The notes beneath the pieces were generated by a model that saw only the letters and a list, made by a program, of their open reading frames with translations, was not told where the DNA came from and did not search any database. A program made the translations under genes and the position numbers. DNA of 64,000 nucleotides, taken from contig OX638135.1 in assembly GCA_951804985.1 (NCBI GenBank), positions 9,253,058 through 9,317,057 on the forward strand, read 5' to 3'. Shown in pieces: positions 46,877 to 60,345 of the stretch; the stretch's first letter is position 1; every line of letters begins with the position of its first letter. Source of the stretch: Dryomyza anilis (lineage: Eukaryota > Arthropoda > Insecta > Diptera > Dryomyzidae).

Positions 46877-47600
46877 ATACCCTACACTAAGAGTGAAAGG
46901 GTATATTCAGTTTGGTACGCCGTTTGTAACACCCAGAAGGAAGCATCTCCGGTATGGAAAAGTATATATATTCTTGATCAGCATGACCTCCTGAGTCGAT
47001 TTAGCGATGTCCGTCTGTCCGTCTGTCTGTCTGTCCGTCTGTCTGTCTGTCTGTATTTTGAAATCCCTACTACTTTTAAAATTGAAAAGCTAGATAAATG
47101 AAACTTATAACTTTGATTACTAATATACCTACGCTGTATGTGCGAAAAAATTGGCGAGATCGGTCCATTGTGACCTATGATCCGACCACTTATGTTCAAA
47201 TACCTCATAAAATGTACATATAAAGATCAATTTTTATCTATACGTGCTTAGGAAAACTTTTTTGGTCAAATATATATTGATATCATGCTCAAATACATGA
47301 TAATAATGTTTTCCGGCGAAAAGACTTGAGGTTCACAAAAAAAAAAAATCGAAATTCGGTATACCTACCCATTTGTAAATATGGGTATCAAATGAATGAA
47401 AAATCTTCAGGGATGGAAAGTTTGTAGTTATTTTCAGGATTCGTATACCATGGTGACCTATATATCACTTTGAATGGTAACCACACATATGTGTAGGGTA
47501 TTTATAGTCGGCTTAGACCGACTATAATTTTGATAATTCTAACTATCATAATTACTCCTACTTTAAAATTTCCCATGTGATCTAACCTTCCCAACTGGTT
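46877..47600 (-). mobile_element. Dispersed repeat P, copy 3
   Basis: Begins ataccctacactaagagtg and ends ccttcccaactggtt, the inverse of P1 and P2. Contains a (gtct)n-rich stretch at 47010-47052. Inserted in the Harbinger fragment and followed directly by a LINE poly-A end. Confidence 0.75.
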
Positions 47601-48268
47601 TTTATTTTTTTACAAATTAACCAACGCTCTGGGGATGTCCCCTATACATGCAAAGCACAGTGTTGATCGTAAGAAGGGATGATAGGTTAAAAGGAGGGGG
47701 TAAAGATAGAGTAGTGTCGGTGAATGTTTGTTTTGAACTTGCCAATATCAAAAATGTCGGGAAAAATGGACGCAAGGATATTGTTCCACAAACGAATTCT
47801 CTTTATAATGCGTGAGAATGGGAGAACACACGACCTGGTGGAATCAGGCCATGTATTTCCCTCGAACACTTGCCGTTGTAATACCTATAAAACAGGCTTA
47901 CCCACCCAACGGTCCTTCGGTGCTCAAGAGAACCAATAGGCGATGAAATATTTTCATCCCCTATTAAATATATCGCACGTTGTTGAAATCGATCCAGGAA
48001 CTCCAAGGAGGATTTTGAGGCCCCTGCCCAAATGTGCGAATTGAATTCCATTTTAGGCCGTATATAGGTAGTGTAGACAGTGCGTAAGTTAGCAAGAGTG
48101 ATGTATGTTTCACACCGTTTTAAAAAACCGAGGCACTTGGACGCTTCATTCGACACATTAAATATGTGGTCATTCCAACGGAGATCACATTGAATTGATA
48201 TGCCCAGAACGTCAAGAGCAGCTGACTCTGCAATATCCACAGGGGAGGGGAGGGAGGTGTGAATCCAT

Positions 48269-49144
48269 TCATTTGTGAGATAACAGACAACATTTGGTCT
48301 TGCTTTCATTAAAATCTACTCTATTTGCAACCCCCCACTCGGAGATTGATTTAAGGTCATTATTGAGTGTGTCATTCATAGTGCGTCTTTTACTCTCAAT
48401 ATCCAAAGCGTTTGGGCGCTTGTTGAACGAGTATGAATGACAAATGTTATTGTCATCTGCAAAGGAATGAATTGGGTTCGGGGTCAATGACAGAAGGTCA
48501 TTGATAAATACCAGAAATAGGGACGGAGATAGTACGGAACCCTGCGGAACTCCAGAATTGATGGAATGTTGTTCTGAGAGAACACCATCCATCGCAACTC
48601 GTATTGAACGATCCTGGAGAAAACTCGATATCCATCGAGTAAATGATTCACCGACACCAGATGCAATTAGTTTTGAAACGAGGGCTTTATGAGCAACAGC
48701 CTTACTCTCCCCGAAAAGGTGAACACAATTATTCCACTTTTCGGAGAGGACCGCCATCAAGTCACCTGTGCATCTGGCCCTACGGAAACCATATTGGCGG
48801 TCACTGAGCAATTCGTTGTGCTCAAGATAGTTCACAAGGTGGAAGTTAATTACGATCTCCATTACCTTCGAGAGTCCAGAGCATATTGCAATGGGTCGGT
48901 AATTGGCAGGTTTCGTAGCCTCGCCCTTTTTCGGAACTGACTGGACATTGGCAACCTTCCAACAAGATGGAAAAACTCCTGTCGTGTAGAAGATGTTGAA
49001 AAGGTTACGCAACGGACAAACCAGCGTTGACGCGCACTTCTTCAACACATGGGCAGATATGCCATCTGGCCCAGAGGCTTTGTTAATGTTGAGGTGTGTT
49101 AAAACCTTTTTAACTGCCCGAGTTCGAAAATGGATCTCCGGCAT
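48269..49144 (-). pseudogene. LINE reverse transcriptase, copy 1
   Basis: A 291-residue frame: NKASGPDGISAHVLKK (20-35), NYRPIAICSGLSK (80-92), GFRRARCTGDL, then AVAHKALVSKL, where copy 2 has 11 more residues including the motif-A Asp. PQGSVLSPSLF and FADD follow. Loss of motif A makes it dead. The C-terminal part (QRAIYLIGDENISSP, LFYRYYNGKC) is in the next frame. Confidence 0.85.
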
Positions 49145-49548
49145 GCAAAAGAAACAAAATCGACGACAGGCAGTGGCTGATTACTATCTGGGAGCGTTGA
49201 ATTATTTGCAAATAATTCTGCCAAGAGATTAGCTTTATCAACCGGATCAGTGAAGGTCTGGCCATTCCTAATAAGAATTGGAGTAGACGAAGTCGTCTTC
49301 TTCACCCTTTTTACAAATTACCAGACATTTTTACTACCTCTGTGGTAGAGTAGGACGTTTTTGCGCGCGTTTTGTTCGTGAAGAAACTTTTCGCGCGAGA
49401 TGACGGCATTACAGCGATTTCTAGCCTGTATACGAAGTCTTTCTGTGTCAGCATTCTTTTAGTGCTCCAATTCTGAAAGGCTTCCTCTTTCGACCTGACT
49501 TCAATCTCATTAAACCAAGAGTGGTCCTTGGGTTTAATGCTAATCTTT

Positions 49549-50330
49549 TTAGAAGGTATGAAGAACCGCATACCTAATAAAATAAATTCTGTCAGCGAAA
49601 CACAATATCCAATTAAAGTTGCGAAAAAAATCATTTAACGCAACCCAATTTGCTTTTTCGTAGAGCCATACATTCCTCTTCGGGGCTTTAATCGAAGAGG
49701 CGCGTAAACTAGAATAAGAAAACTTAGCGGAAACAGTACAGTGCTCGGAGTTACCAAGAGGTGCAAGGACTTTTACATCATATTTTTCATAATGTGAAGT
49801 CATAAAAAGGTCTGGGACTTTTGGGCTTTGCCCACCGACGCGAGGAATATACGTCGGCTCCTTCACCATTTGAGTGAGTTGGTTACACTCGGCAAAAAGT
49901 TCAACATAACAACCCTTCTGTGTTGATAGACCCGAGTGGCTCAACCAAGTGTCGTTGTGCACATTAAAATCGCCGGCAACAACAATTTCACTGCCTGGAA
50001 ATTGCTCCAATATATTTGAGATCGAATCAGATAAGGCATCCAGCTTATTACAGGTGGAAACCCTATCTAGATTCGGACTCCTATAAAGAAAGCACAAGTG
50101 CATGATGTGTGTTTGGATTTTGAATTTAACCCAAATAGTATTAAATTCGCTATCCGACACACTATGTTGATTCTGATACGCAACGTCACTCCAAATAAAT
50201 AAGCAAGGCCCCTATGGGCAGAGAATAATGGCAATAGGTAATAACCAGGCACATGAAAATCCAGTAGATCTGTACCCTCATGAACCTGGGTCTCACCTAG
50301 TGCCATTATTTGTGGCCTATGGGTGGACAC
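49549..50330 (-). pseudogene. LINE endonuclease, copy 1
   Basis: Frames 50330-50067 and 50160-49549: ALGETQVHEGTDLLDF, LCFLYRSPN, VVAGDFNVHNDTWL (the D-x-N block) and NSEHCTVSAKF (the SDH-equivalent, here S-E-H). The start of the domain is missing. One frameshift near 50160. Confidence 0.75.
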
Positions 50331-50345
50331 ATACGCATATACAGA

Positions 50346-51434
50346 GAAAAAAATTCGCCCTCAGCCCACGAATGTTACAAAAATCTATGCGGAATTTTTG
50401 CTACATTTTCCTACTGGGCAAGTTCAAAGCAATCGAACACACCACTAACGTGCAGCAGTTGACACAAGCAAATGAGAGCGCAATCAAAGCAGTGGTGAGC
50501 AGTGATGATATTTTCAGTACAATTGTACTTTTTTCAGTACAATTTCAATATCAAAAGTACCCAAGTATTATTTTGATAGAAAAACTACGTTACTAAATTT
50601 CAGTTCTAGCTAAATTTTTAAAAGTGGCATATTGAAGCAGAAATTGAAAGCGTTACTAATATCATTTGAAAACAGTTTACTTTTAAAACCGATGGAGTAA
50701 ATTAACTATAAACTAAAATCAGATGGACAAACATAAAAAAATTAATTGTAGTAAAAAATTATTCATTTATCTATTTTTAATATTTTATTAAAATTATAGT
50801 AAAATGTTTTGCGTAAGTGATCTCTAGATCTTGTGTGGGGAAAATAAATCATTTTTTTTTAAATACGGACAAAAAGAAACATTATTATAAGAACCGATAT
50901 TGAACCAGTATATATCAATGGAAAATAGAATACCTCTTTTTTCAATAAAAAAAAAAAAATGTTTTTTTTTTGTTTTAAACCCACTTTCTATATTTCACTA
51001 ACAAATTCTATTAGACTAAATTTACTTAATTTTTAATTTTTTTAAAATCAAAAATAATGAAATTTAAATAATATTGACATTTTTTTACGACTTTAATTCA
51101 CTGTTTCTTTCGGAATATGGAAAGAAAGACAGAAAGAAATTATTTGTAATTTTATATTAAAATTTAGGATATTGTTTATAAAATAAAGACTCGATATTTT
51201 ATAAATAATTAAAAAAATATATATTTTTATTTGAAATACATGTATTTTAGAAGAAATATATTGCAATATTTGTATGATCTTCGTATTTGTAAATTAATAA
51301 CATTTAAATATATGAAAAAATACAATTTGGTTCAATTTAGTACAATTTTTTTACGATATGTTACAATATCGATATTTTCAAATATCATCCCTGGTGGTGA
51401 GTGTTATGCCTTAACCACAACGTAGCTTACGCAC
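50346..51434. other. AT-rich interval, nothing recognised
   Basis: Poly-T/poly-A rich with short frames only. Confidence 0.4.
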
Positions 51435-51835
51435 TCAGTACAGCATCAACCGTGCACATCAGTAGCGGGGAGTTGGAAATCTAGAATATCATACATAACA
51501 CGACATGAGCACTAAGATGATTCAAAATGTTTGACAAGATTGCAGAAAAGAACATTCATCTCGAACAAATCGTCATCCAAGTCAACGGGACGAAAACTGT
51601 CCTGAACGACTTAGAGTCCAGCGTATTAACATAACGACGTACACTGGAGATAACACCGTTTGAAAATTCCACAAGAACCATCGAAGCCCAACAGATCCAA
51701 CGCACTACATACAACGAACCATTGAAGATGAACACGGCAAATCCCACTCAACACACAGAACAACAAGAGGAGAAATCTGGTCCAACAGTAGGGCGTATAA
51801 AAGTCACTCATGTAATTTCTTACAACCAAATATAA
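51435..51835 (+). other. Coding-like, unassigned stretch
   Basis: Base composition is less AT-rich. One phase reads KNIHLEQIVIQVNGTKTVLN (from ~51545), another reads TRTIEAQQIQRTTYNEPLK and on to VGRIKVTHVISYN (51650-51832). It is followed by aataaa at 51865. It could be the decayed 3' end of a retroelement gene; no domain is recognised. Confidence 0.3.
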
Positions 51836-52224
51836 AATCAATATATTAATTTTAAAAAACCAATAAACACACAAAGATTCAATACACATAAAAAACACAA
51901 GAAGAAAACACAAGAAAAGATTTGTTTGAATATGTTTGAATGTAATTAAAAAGTAATACGAAATTTCCATACATGTATTAGGAATGAAGTGTAATTAAAT
52001 TATAATCGAAATAGAATTTATTTTTGTTCACGTGTAAACATTATTATATTGTCCAGCAGAATCTGTCAAATTTACCATAAATATGTTACAATACCAACAT
52101 AAAATTTGAAGTGCATTTGAATAAACTATTTCTTGGCAATTTACTTGGTTAAAACTATGTTTCGAAACACAGAAAATGCTAATCAAATCTAAATACAACT
52201 TATGTTCGCAACGCTCGTTTTAAT

Positions 52225-52565
52225 TCGATGATTTATCGACGAAGTTGGCAACGTTGTGCAGCATTTTCTATCCACGCCATCTTTTGCCATCGTTTGAAAA
52301 TATTGATGTTTAAAAAGAAACAAAAAAGAAATTGGATTTAAATAAATGTATTCTTGCTACATTCTTCTTGTATACGAAGTTGGAACTCGTTGAGCAGAAT
52401 TTTCTACCTACGTCTCTTTTGTCGTCGTTTGAAGTATGTATAGGGTCATTTTAAACATACTGATGTTCGAAAAGAAACAAAAAATGAATACTTGTATATA
52501 AAGTTGACACTCGGTGATCGGCATTTTCTGCGTACGTGTCTGTTGTTGTTCGTTGAGAAAACGTG
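52225..52565. repeat. Three degenerate tandem units, ~130-145 bp
   Basis: Units around 52229, 52374 and 52499 share '(c/t)gaagttgg(c/a)a(c/a)', 'gcattttct', '(c/t)acgtctctttt' and 'gtttgaaaa' words and 'aaaagaaacaaaaaa'. Non-coding. Confidence 0.6.
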
Positions 52566-53353
52566 TTCGCGTCGGTAATAATTTTGTTATTTGTAAATTA
52601 AATAAATTTATAAATTGTGTTATAAAAAGTACAAATAGTAACAGAGTATAATATAGTGAAGTATATAATTTCTGAAACTAATGTGAAAAACCCACAAATA
52701 AAAATTTGTGTTTTGATTTTCAAACAGAATTTGTCATGTTTTTTTTACAAAAGCCTCCGTGAATTCCTTGCCTACGCTATGTACTGTACTGAGATCAACT
52801 GTAACTGTGCCAAATATAAAGCGAGCCTCGCTCGTCTGGTTTAGCGTCTGCTGGTGCAATTGTGCATTATTTATTTATGCATTTACAAATTTGTATATGA
52901 ATTCAATTATTATAAATTCCCACTGTGGATGTTGAAAGATTTTTAATAAAAATTAATAAAAAAAACAACATTTTATTTATATTTATTTTCAGGATTTCTT
53001 TTTGAACTGAAACAACTGATATACATATACTGCAAACATATTTATATTTAGGTCGTTCAAAATCATGTTTTAATTTGAACATATTTATGTTTCGGTTCAA
53101 ATATTTATTTTGTTTGGATGTAGTAATTATTATGTTTCCATTAGAACATACACTATTTTAAGGGGCAACATTAAAATGTTTCCGTGATATTATAATGTAA
53201 GTCAGAGCTCATTATAACACTGTTCAAGTCTCAATACAACCCTGTTTACAAATGATTTATCAGTCAATTATATATTATGTTTACATAAAAATCCAAACAT
53301 ACATGTTAATGCCTTCAAAATTATGTTTGGGAAAGCCCTCTTTTTTGTAGCGT
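52566..53353. other. AT-rich interval, nothing recognised
   Basis: No credible frame. A small palindrome gcgagcctcgctcg lies near 52821. Confidence 0.4.
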
Positions 53354-54003
<650 letters not shown>

Positions 54004-54043
54004 ATTTTTATTATACTTACTTACTTACTTACTTAAATGGCCC

Positions 54044-56368
54044 TTACAACCGTGGATCGGTTTTGGCCGCTGAGATGAAGCCGCGCCAGTCGGATCTGCT
54101 TTGCGCGCGCTGACGCCAGTTAGAAATACCAAGCGTTGCCAGGTTGTCCTCAACTTGGTCTTTCCAACGCAGATTTGGACGCCCTCTTCTACGCTGTCCA
54201 CCTTCGAGTTTCGATTCAAGCACCTTCTTGGCTGGAGTGTTTTCATCCATTCGTTCGACATGACCTAGCTAGCGAAGCCGCTGGATCTTGATGCGCTTGA
54301 CTATGTCAATGTCGTCGAATAACTCATACAGCTCGTGGTTCATCCTGATTCGATACTCGTTAGCAAAGCAGATAGGGCCAAAGATTTTACGGAGAATCTT
54401 TCTCTCGAACGCTCTCAGTACTCTCTCATCGGTGGTTGCCAGCGTCCATGTTTCTGCACCATAAAGTAGGACGGGCATGATGAGTGACTTGTAGAGCGTT
54501 ATTTTTGTCCGGCGAGAGAGGGCTCTGCTTCTCAATTGCCTACTGAGCCCAAAGTAGCACCTGTTGGCAAGAGTTATTCTCCGTTTGATTTCCAGGCTGA
54601 CGTCGTTGTTGCTGTTTACGCTGGATCCCAGATAGACGAAGTCCTTCACAATGTCGAACTTGTGGGTGTCAAAATCAGCTTTTTGTCCAAGACGCACGGA
54701 CACTTTTTTGCTTGACACAAGGAACTTCGTCTTGTCCTCGTTCACCGCTAGACCCATTCGACGCGACTCTTTCTCCAATCTGGAGAATGCTGCGCTGACT
54801 GCTCGTGTGCTCCTGCCAATGATATCAATATCGTCGGCATATGCGAGCAGCATGACACTTTTGTTGAGGATAGTGCCGCTTTGACGGAGTTCGGCAGCTC
54901 GAACTATTTTCTCCATCAATAAGTTAAAAAAGTCGCACGATAGGGAGTCACCCTGTCTGAAACCTCGTTCGGTATGAAATGGCTCGGAGAGGTCTTTTCC
55001 TATTCTCACTGAGCAACGTGTGTTGCTCAGGGTCATCATGCAAAGCCTTATAAGTTTCGCAGGTATACCGAACTCAGACATTGCGGCGTATAATCGTTCC
55101 TTATCGGAGTGTCGAAGGCGGCTTTATAGTCGACTAATAGGTGGTAGGTGTCGATCTGTTTTTCTAGGGTCTTTTCCTGGATTAGGCGCAATGTGAAAAT
55201 CTGGTCTATGGTGGACTTTCCAGGTCTGAAGCCGCACTGATAAGGTCCAATCAGTCTGTTGACGATGGGCTTCAGTCTTTCACATAATACGCTCGATAGA
55301 TCCTTGTATGCGATATTGAGTAGGCTGATCCCACGGTAGTTGGCGCAGATAGTGGGATCCCCTTTCTTAAGGATTGGGCAGAGTACACTGAGGTTCCAAT
55401 CACTTGGCATGCTTTCATCCGACCATATTCTGCTTACGAGCTCGTGCATGCTCTCTATTAGCTCTTCACCTCCGGTCTTAAACAATTCAGCAGGCAGGCC
55501 ATCAGCACCTGCGGCTTTGTTGTTTTTCAGCCGAGCAATGGCTGTTCTGACCTCGTCATGGTCGGGTGGCGGAATCTCAACGTCGTCATCAAGTACTGGG
55601 GTTGCCGGGTTTGCTTCTCTATCGGTGGAATTGAGGTCATCATCACCGGTCAGCAGTTTAGAGAAGTGATCCCTCTATATTTTCAGTGTGCTCTGGATAT
55701 ATGTCACTAGATTTCCGTTCTCATCTTTACAGGAAGAGGCTCCGGATTTTGAACCTCCGGCTAGGCGTCTTATTTTCTCGAAGAATTTTCGAGCCTCATT
55801 CCTGTCCCCACTCATCTCAATCTCCTCACACTCACGTCTTTTTGCCTCGCTTTTTTTTACGCCTGAAAAGACGTCTCTCTTCCCTCCTCTTCTCTTTGTA
55901 TCGCTCCTTCGCAGCTCGCGTAGCTACTGACTGCAGGGTGGATTTGTACGCAGCGTCTTTCTCTGCAGTGGCCGCGCGACACTCTTGGTCATACCACTGA
56001 TTCCTCAGGGGGCGTTGGAATCCAAGCACCTCTTCGGCAGCCGTACGCATAGAGCAGGAGATATGATTCCACTGCGCGCTTATATCATCGAGAGGAGGAG
56101 TGCTTTGTCTAAGCAGGTGTGAGAGTCGAGTGGAAAAGGCTTGCGTTGTCTGTTGTGATTGCAGCTTTCCGACGTCTAGCTTTCTCTGCGTTTGGTTCCG
56201 TACGTTCTTCGCAGCGCTTAAGCGTGTGCGGACCTTGGCTGCTACAAGGTAATGATCCGAGTCCATATTGGCACCTCGGATAGTGCGTACGTCCATCACG
56301 CTTGAAGCGTGCCTTCCGTCAATCACAACGTGATCAATTTGATTTCGAGTTTTTTGATCGGGCGACAA
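54044..56368 (-). pseudogene. RTE-like RT, copy 2, frameshifted
   Basis: Broken into 56368-55832, 55485-55048, 55081-54269 and 54250-54044. Motif A reads LVDYKAAFDT, keeping the Asp that copy 1 has lost. YADD and RGFRQGDSLS are present. A shift near 55101 separates motif A from the rest, and a stop near 54267 cuts the C-terminal domain. Confidence 0.85.
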
Positions 56369-56404
56369 CCATGTGGCCTTGTGGATATCGAAATGTTCGA
56401 ATCA

Positions 56405-56961
56405 AGTGCTACTAACTACCATGTTTCGTGCTGCGGCGAAGTCGATTAGCCTCGTTCCGTTATCGGAAGTGTTGGCATGGAGGCTAAATTTTCCGATTGT
56501 GGGACAATAGATGGCTCTCTGCCCACCTTGGCGTTAAAATCGCCTAGCACGATTTTGATATCGTGGCGGGGGCAGCGCTCGTATGCGTTGTCTAGGCGCT
56601 CGTAGAAGCGCTCTTTTGTCTCGTCATCTTTCTCGTTCGTCGGAGCGTGTGCACAAATTAGGCTGATATGGAAATATTTAGCCTTGATGCGGATTGTTGC
56701 CAACATTTCGTCCACGGGCGTGAACCTAGAGACAAGGTGGCGGAGTCTCTTGCCGACCACAAATCCACATCCAAATTCGTGTCTCTCCGCATGGCAGCTG
56801 TAGTAGATATCACAGGACGCTTGTTTCCAACAGCCCTGTCCCGTCCATCGCATCTCCTGGATAGCGGTGATGTCAGCCTTATATTTTTCGAGGACATCTG
56901 CCAGCTGGATAGAGGCACCCTCCCTATAAAGGGTCCGGACATTCCAGGTGCATATCCGTAA
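56405..56961 (-). pseudogene. RTE-like endonuclease, copy 2
   Basis: Reads the same blocks as copy 1 (RICTWNVRTL, LICAHAPTNEKDD, VLGDFNAKVGR) but loses phase near 56517 through a one-base deletion. A TGA at 56402-56404 follows. Confidence 0.8.
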
Positions 56962-57345
56962 ATCATGGTCCTTAAAACGTTTCGTGGGTCGTCATCGTTG
57001 TAATCGGTCGTTATCCGAGGCTTCTTTTTTGTTTTCATTGGGCGCATAGGTTTTTTCCGTGGTGGGACCCAAACCCAACGCACGAACCCTCACTCTGAGG
57101 GAGATGCTCGCCACTCACTTTAGCCGACTTCTACACCGGGTGGTGTAGAGCGCCGTTTCCAGGGACTTCCACGAGGAGGACTTCCACCGAAGTGGAGGTG
57201 TCACCATTTGACAATTTGTCAATTCTGGTGACCAGTGAGTTGACTTGAGACGACACCGACAAGGATTGCGCTGGCTTCGCCATGTTGAAGCACTCAGACA
57301 AGTTGCCTTGTGATAATCGCCCCCATAGTCCCCATTTTTATTATA

Positions 57346-58680
57346 GGACTGTTAGATTTTAAAATATTTTTTAATTATTATATTTGAGAAATATAAATGA
57401 AAGTTTGATTAATATTATGAAAATCAAAAATAATTATTTTTGATAAATACTTTCAAAATTCAAATATAATTTTTATTTTAGATACATATTTATAAAAATC
57501 ACAATAAATTATTATTTTTGATATATATATGGAAAAAAAGTCGTTACTCCTACCAAAAAATCTCCAAACAAACAAACAAATTGGGTGAACTTTAGATAAC
57601 CGGATGATGTGAAATATTTTTTCTTCAAACCATTCCCTTCTGTGTGGGTCCCAGACTAAATTGGGGCGCGGTCGGACTTGTAATACCCCAGATAAATCGA
57701 AACCTTATACACCTACCTATATGAACATGTAGGTACTGAAATGAAAGATATTGATTTCACGATTTGTATGTTATTATGTTCATGATTCGATAACCACAGT
57801 AACCTCAGGACCCTTTTTAGTTTTAACAACTGAGTTGGGTACCCAAACGTAAAGAAATTTAATCAGAAGTCTATTATACACTTTTGTATTTATGTTTTAA
57901 AAACTAAAACATTTAATATTTTATAAAAAAATTTCGCCTGCGGCACTTCATCGATATAACTTCCTCAAAAAAATAACCATATAATTACAAATGTGGAATT
58001 ATTACCTTTCATTTGAGTATATATATGACCAAAAATGTAGGTGCACCGTATATCGATTTTTCTAGGGAACCACAAATCCGACCGCACCCTTTTTTGTTTT
58101 TTAAGGAAATAAAATGGTTGATTTAAAGAAAAAAAGTTGATTTAAAGAAGTACAGTTGTGTATAATTCATTATTCACTGTATTTGATGAGAAAATATAAA
58201 AAAGGGCGCAAAATAAATTTTTGGGGCACATTTTAGAAAAAATGGGAAAAAGGCGCAAAAAAAATCAATCGCCCCCCCCCAAAATCATACTTCTGGATCC
58301 GCCCCTGGTTATGATTTTGAAAATAACAAAAATGTATATTAAAAAATCATTTTATGTCAACTTTTTTTTTTACAATCATTAGTGACCCAATATAAAAATA
58401 ATTTTTTTTCTCGATAATTCATTGAACATTATTTGGAAAAATAAAATTATTTTTATTTTTCCAATGTTATAGATAACCGATTTAAAAAAAAAAAAAACTT
58501 CAATTTAAATTTGGAAAAAATATATAGTTTATAGTTATACTTCATGAATGCCAAAATTGATTTCGTTGTTGTTTGGGTAACATTTTTGTATCGTTGAAAT
58601 TTTCAATTACAACTTGATGAAATTTTTTTTTAATTAAAAGATAAAGATAACGTTTTAAATTGACGTTTAAATTGGACAGA
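57346..58680. other. AT-rich interval with a possible hAT-type end
   Basis: 58260-58313 reads a C run, then ttctggatccgcccctg, the inverse of CAGGGGCGGATCCAGAA, a terminus I know from hAT-like elements. The partner end is not found. Otherwise non-coding. Confidence 0.35.
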
Positions 58681-58694
58681 TCTGTTGAAAAATT

Positions 58695-59167
58695 GTGGTC
58701 GCAATTTGTGCCAACAATACTAAAAAAAATAATACAGCATTATTAAAAGATAATATATCTAGAATTCTGCATTTATATAAATTAGAGGAGGCAGGTAAAA
58801 TAGTAGAAGAGTTATTAAATTTCCAGAATTTAAAAATTAAATCGGTTTTAGCAGAAAATGGTGAATTCGAGGATTAGTTAACGGGTTGAGAAAACGCTTA
58901 AACGATTATTGTTAAAAACTTAAAGCAGAGTTAGAAGAATCAGCTAATATAGAAGAGGAAAACATAAAATTAAGAAATTTATTGAAGAAAAGAATATTTC
59001 TGAGGAATCAATAAATAATTCTGTCAGACGACAGGCAAGGGAGAAGTACGCGACGTTGGAGGAAGCGAACAACAAAATACAGGAGTTGAACGCGCGTATT
59101 AGATATTTGAACGAGGACGTTAAGGCAGCACACGAGACATCTTTGTACCACAAGGATACCATGGAAA
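58695..59167 (+). pseudogene. gag: E2 gag N-terminal, coiled-coil-like, broken
   Basis: 58695-58877 reads LLKDNISRILHLYKLEEAGK; later phases read KAELEESANIEEENIKLRN and ARIRYLNEDVKAAHE. Charged, heptad-like segments as in Gag N-termini of the gypsy group. Several frame changes. Confidence 0.5.
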
Positions 59168-60345
59168 GTGACGACATCACAATACAACATGGTATTAGGC
59201 GAAGTCGCGAAATTCGTTAAAAATGCGGTGCCATATTTTGCAGGTGCAGACTCATCATCGCTGAGAACGGATCTTCACCGTTTTATTGAAGGATGTAAAG
59301 TGGTGAGGGCAGAACTGAAGCCTGAACAAATGAAGGAGTTTATTAAAGGCGTTAGGGTTCGTTTACAGGGAGATGCTTTCGACTTAGTAAGTTCAAAGGA
59401 GTTTGACACAATAGATGACTTATACAATCTGTTAAGGAATACGTACTTGGAATGTAGGTCAGTAGATGCCATTCAATATGACATTAGAAAGGCATCTCAG
59501 TATCCAGGGGAAAGTATTAGATCTTTCTCGAGGCGTTTGGTTAACCTGCAGTCGGCAGCATTAAGCAAGATTAAATGTAAATATAATGATACGAAAGACG
59601 ACGTGTTCGTTAATGAGTTGAATAATTTAGTTAAAAGCTCATTTAAGTTAGCAGTAAGCAAACAACACTGGAGAAATTGGTGGAAGAGGCATTGGACCAT
59701 GCAACGATACAAAGGGAGTCAGCAGAGTTAATGGGCATAGACAAGTTTGGAGTCCATTTCAATGAGCTCTCATCGGCCTTCATGCCAAATAATCGTAATG
59801 AATCAGGTGGCCAAGGCAATGAAAAAAAGGAGACGGAAGAGAAAACACAAAATGTAGGCATGAAGAAGCCTACACCTACATATTCTTTTTGCAAGAAGAA
59901 GGGACATCTGAGGGATGAATGTCATACACGGTGAAACACTCCGTATTGCAGTGACTTTCGTACTTATGTACATGAACAGTGGGCAGATCGTTCGGGTCGG
60001 AATGTTGTTCCAGGACATACTGCTCCCCAAGGAACTCAGCCACCCGTACCTCAGGTAAATGGTCAAGGTGGTATCTACAACCAAGGCGGGGGTGCCATAG
60101 AGGGGGACACTCGAGGGGGATTGTCGTGTTAAACGCGATACACAAGTTTTTCAAGGAAATAATGGTAATGGGAATTTTGCAAACAGGCCCACTAAATATT
60201 GCACTTGGTGCAGAAAGGACGGACATGTTATTAGGAATTGTTATGCCAAACGCAAATATGATGCATGGAACAATAATAGCACTCCGCAGGGAAACTACCA
60301 GGGGCCCAGTCAAGGCCACTAAACTGGGGCCCCTTAGCAAATAGT
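59168..60345 (+). pseudogene. gag: E2 gag capsid and nucleocapsid
   Basis: The frame 59168-59731 (187 residues) has a capsid-like helical core (VPYFAGADSSSLRTDLHRF, LRNTYLECRSVDAIQYDIRK) parallel to E1 gag. 59677-59934 continues with a CCHC-like knuckle (SFCKKKGHLRDECHTR, first Cys replaced by Ser). After a stop a second knuckle, CTWCRKDGHVIRNC, lies at 60197-60238 in another phase. Confidence 0.75.

Larger units (their letters stand above)
47601..50345 (-). mobile_element. Jockey-superfamily LINE, copy 1 (CR1/Daphne-like), 5' truncated
   Basis: Minus strand. Poly-A end seen as tttatttttttacaaattaa at 47601. Endonuclease 50330-49549, RT 49144-48269, C-terminal part 48309-47687 without an RNase H. 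The 5' part of the endonuclease is missing beyond about 50345. Shares ends and order with 61259-64000. The clade is judged from RT wording (NYRPIAICSGLSKVME, CTGDLMAVLSEKW); CR1/Daphne is likely, not proven. Confidence 0.8.
54016..57333 (-). mobile_element. RTE-like non-LTR retrotransposon, copy 2
   Basis: Nearly identical to copy 1 at 16212-19525. The 3' tail is (aagt)n with one more unit, at 54016-54035. Flanked by atttttattata at 54004-54015 and 57334-57345. Full length by comparison. It shares with copy 1 the phase break before the endonuclease and the in-phase TGA (56402-56404). Private defects: single-base losses near 56517 (endonuclease) and 55101 (RT) and a 3-bp loss near 54714. Confidence 0.9.

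Noticed and set aside
47010..47052. (gtct)n stretch as a regulatory microsatellite
   Set aside because: It is a normal part of repeat P, found in shorter form in P1, P2 and at 2100-2160.
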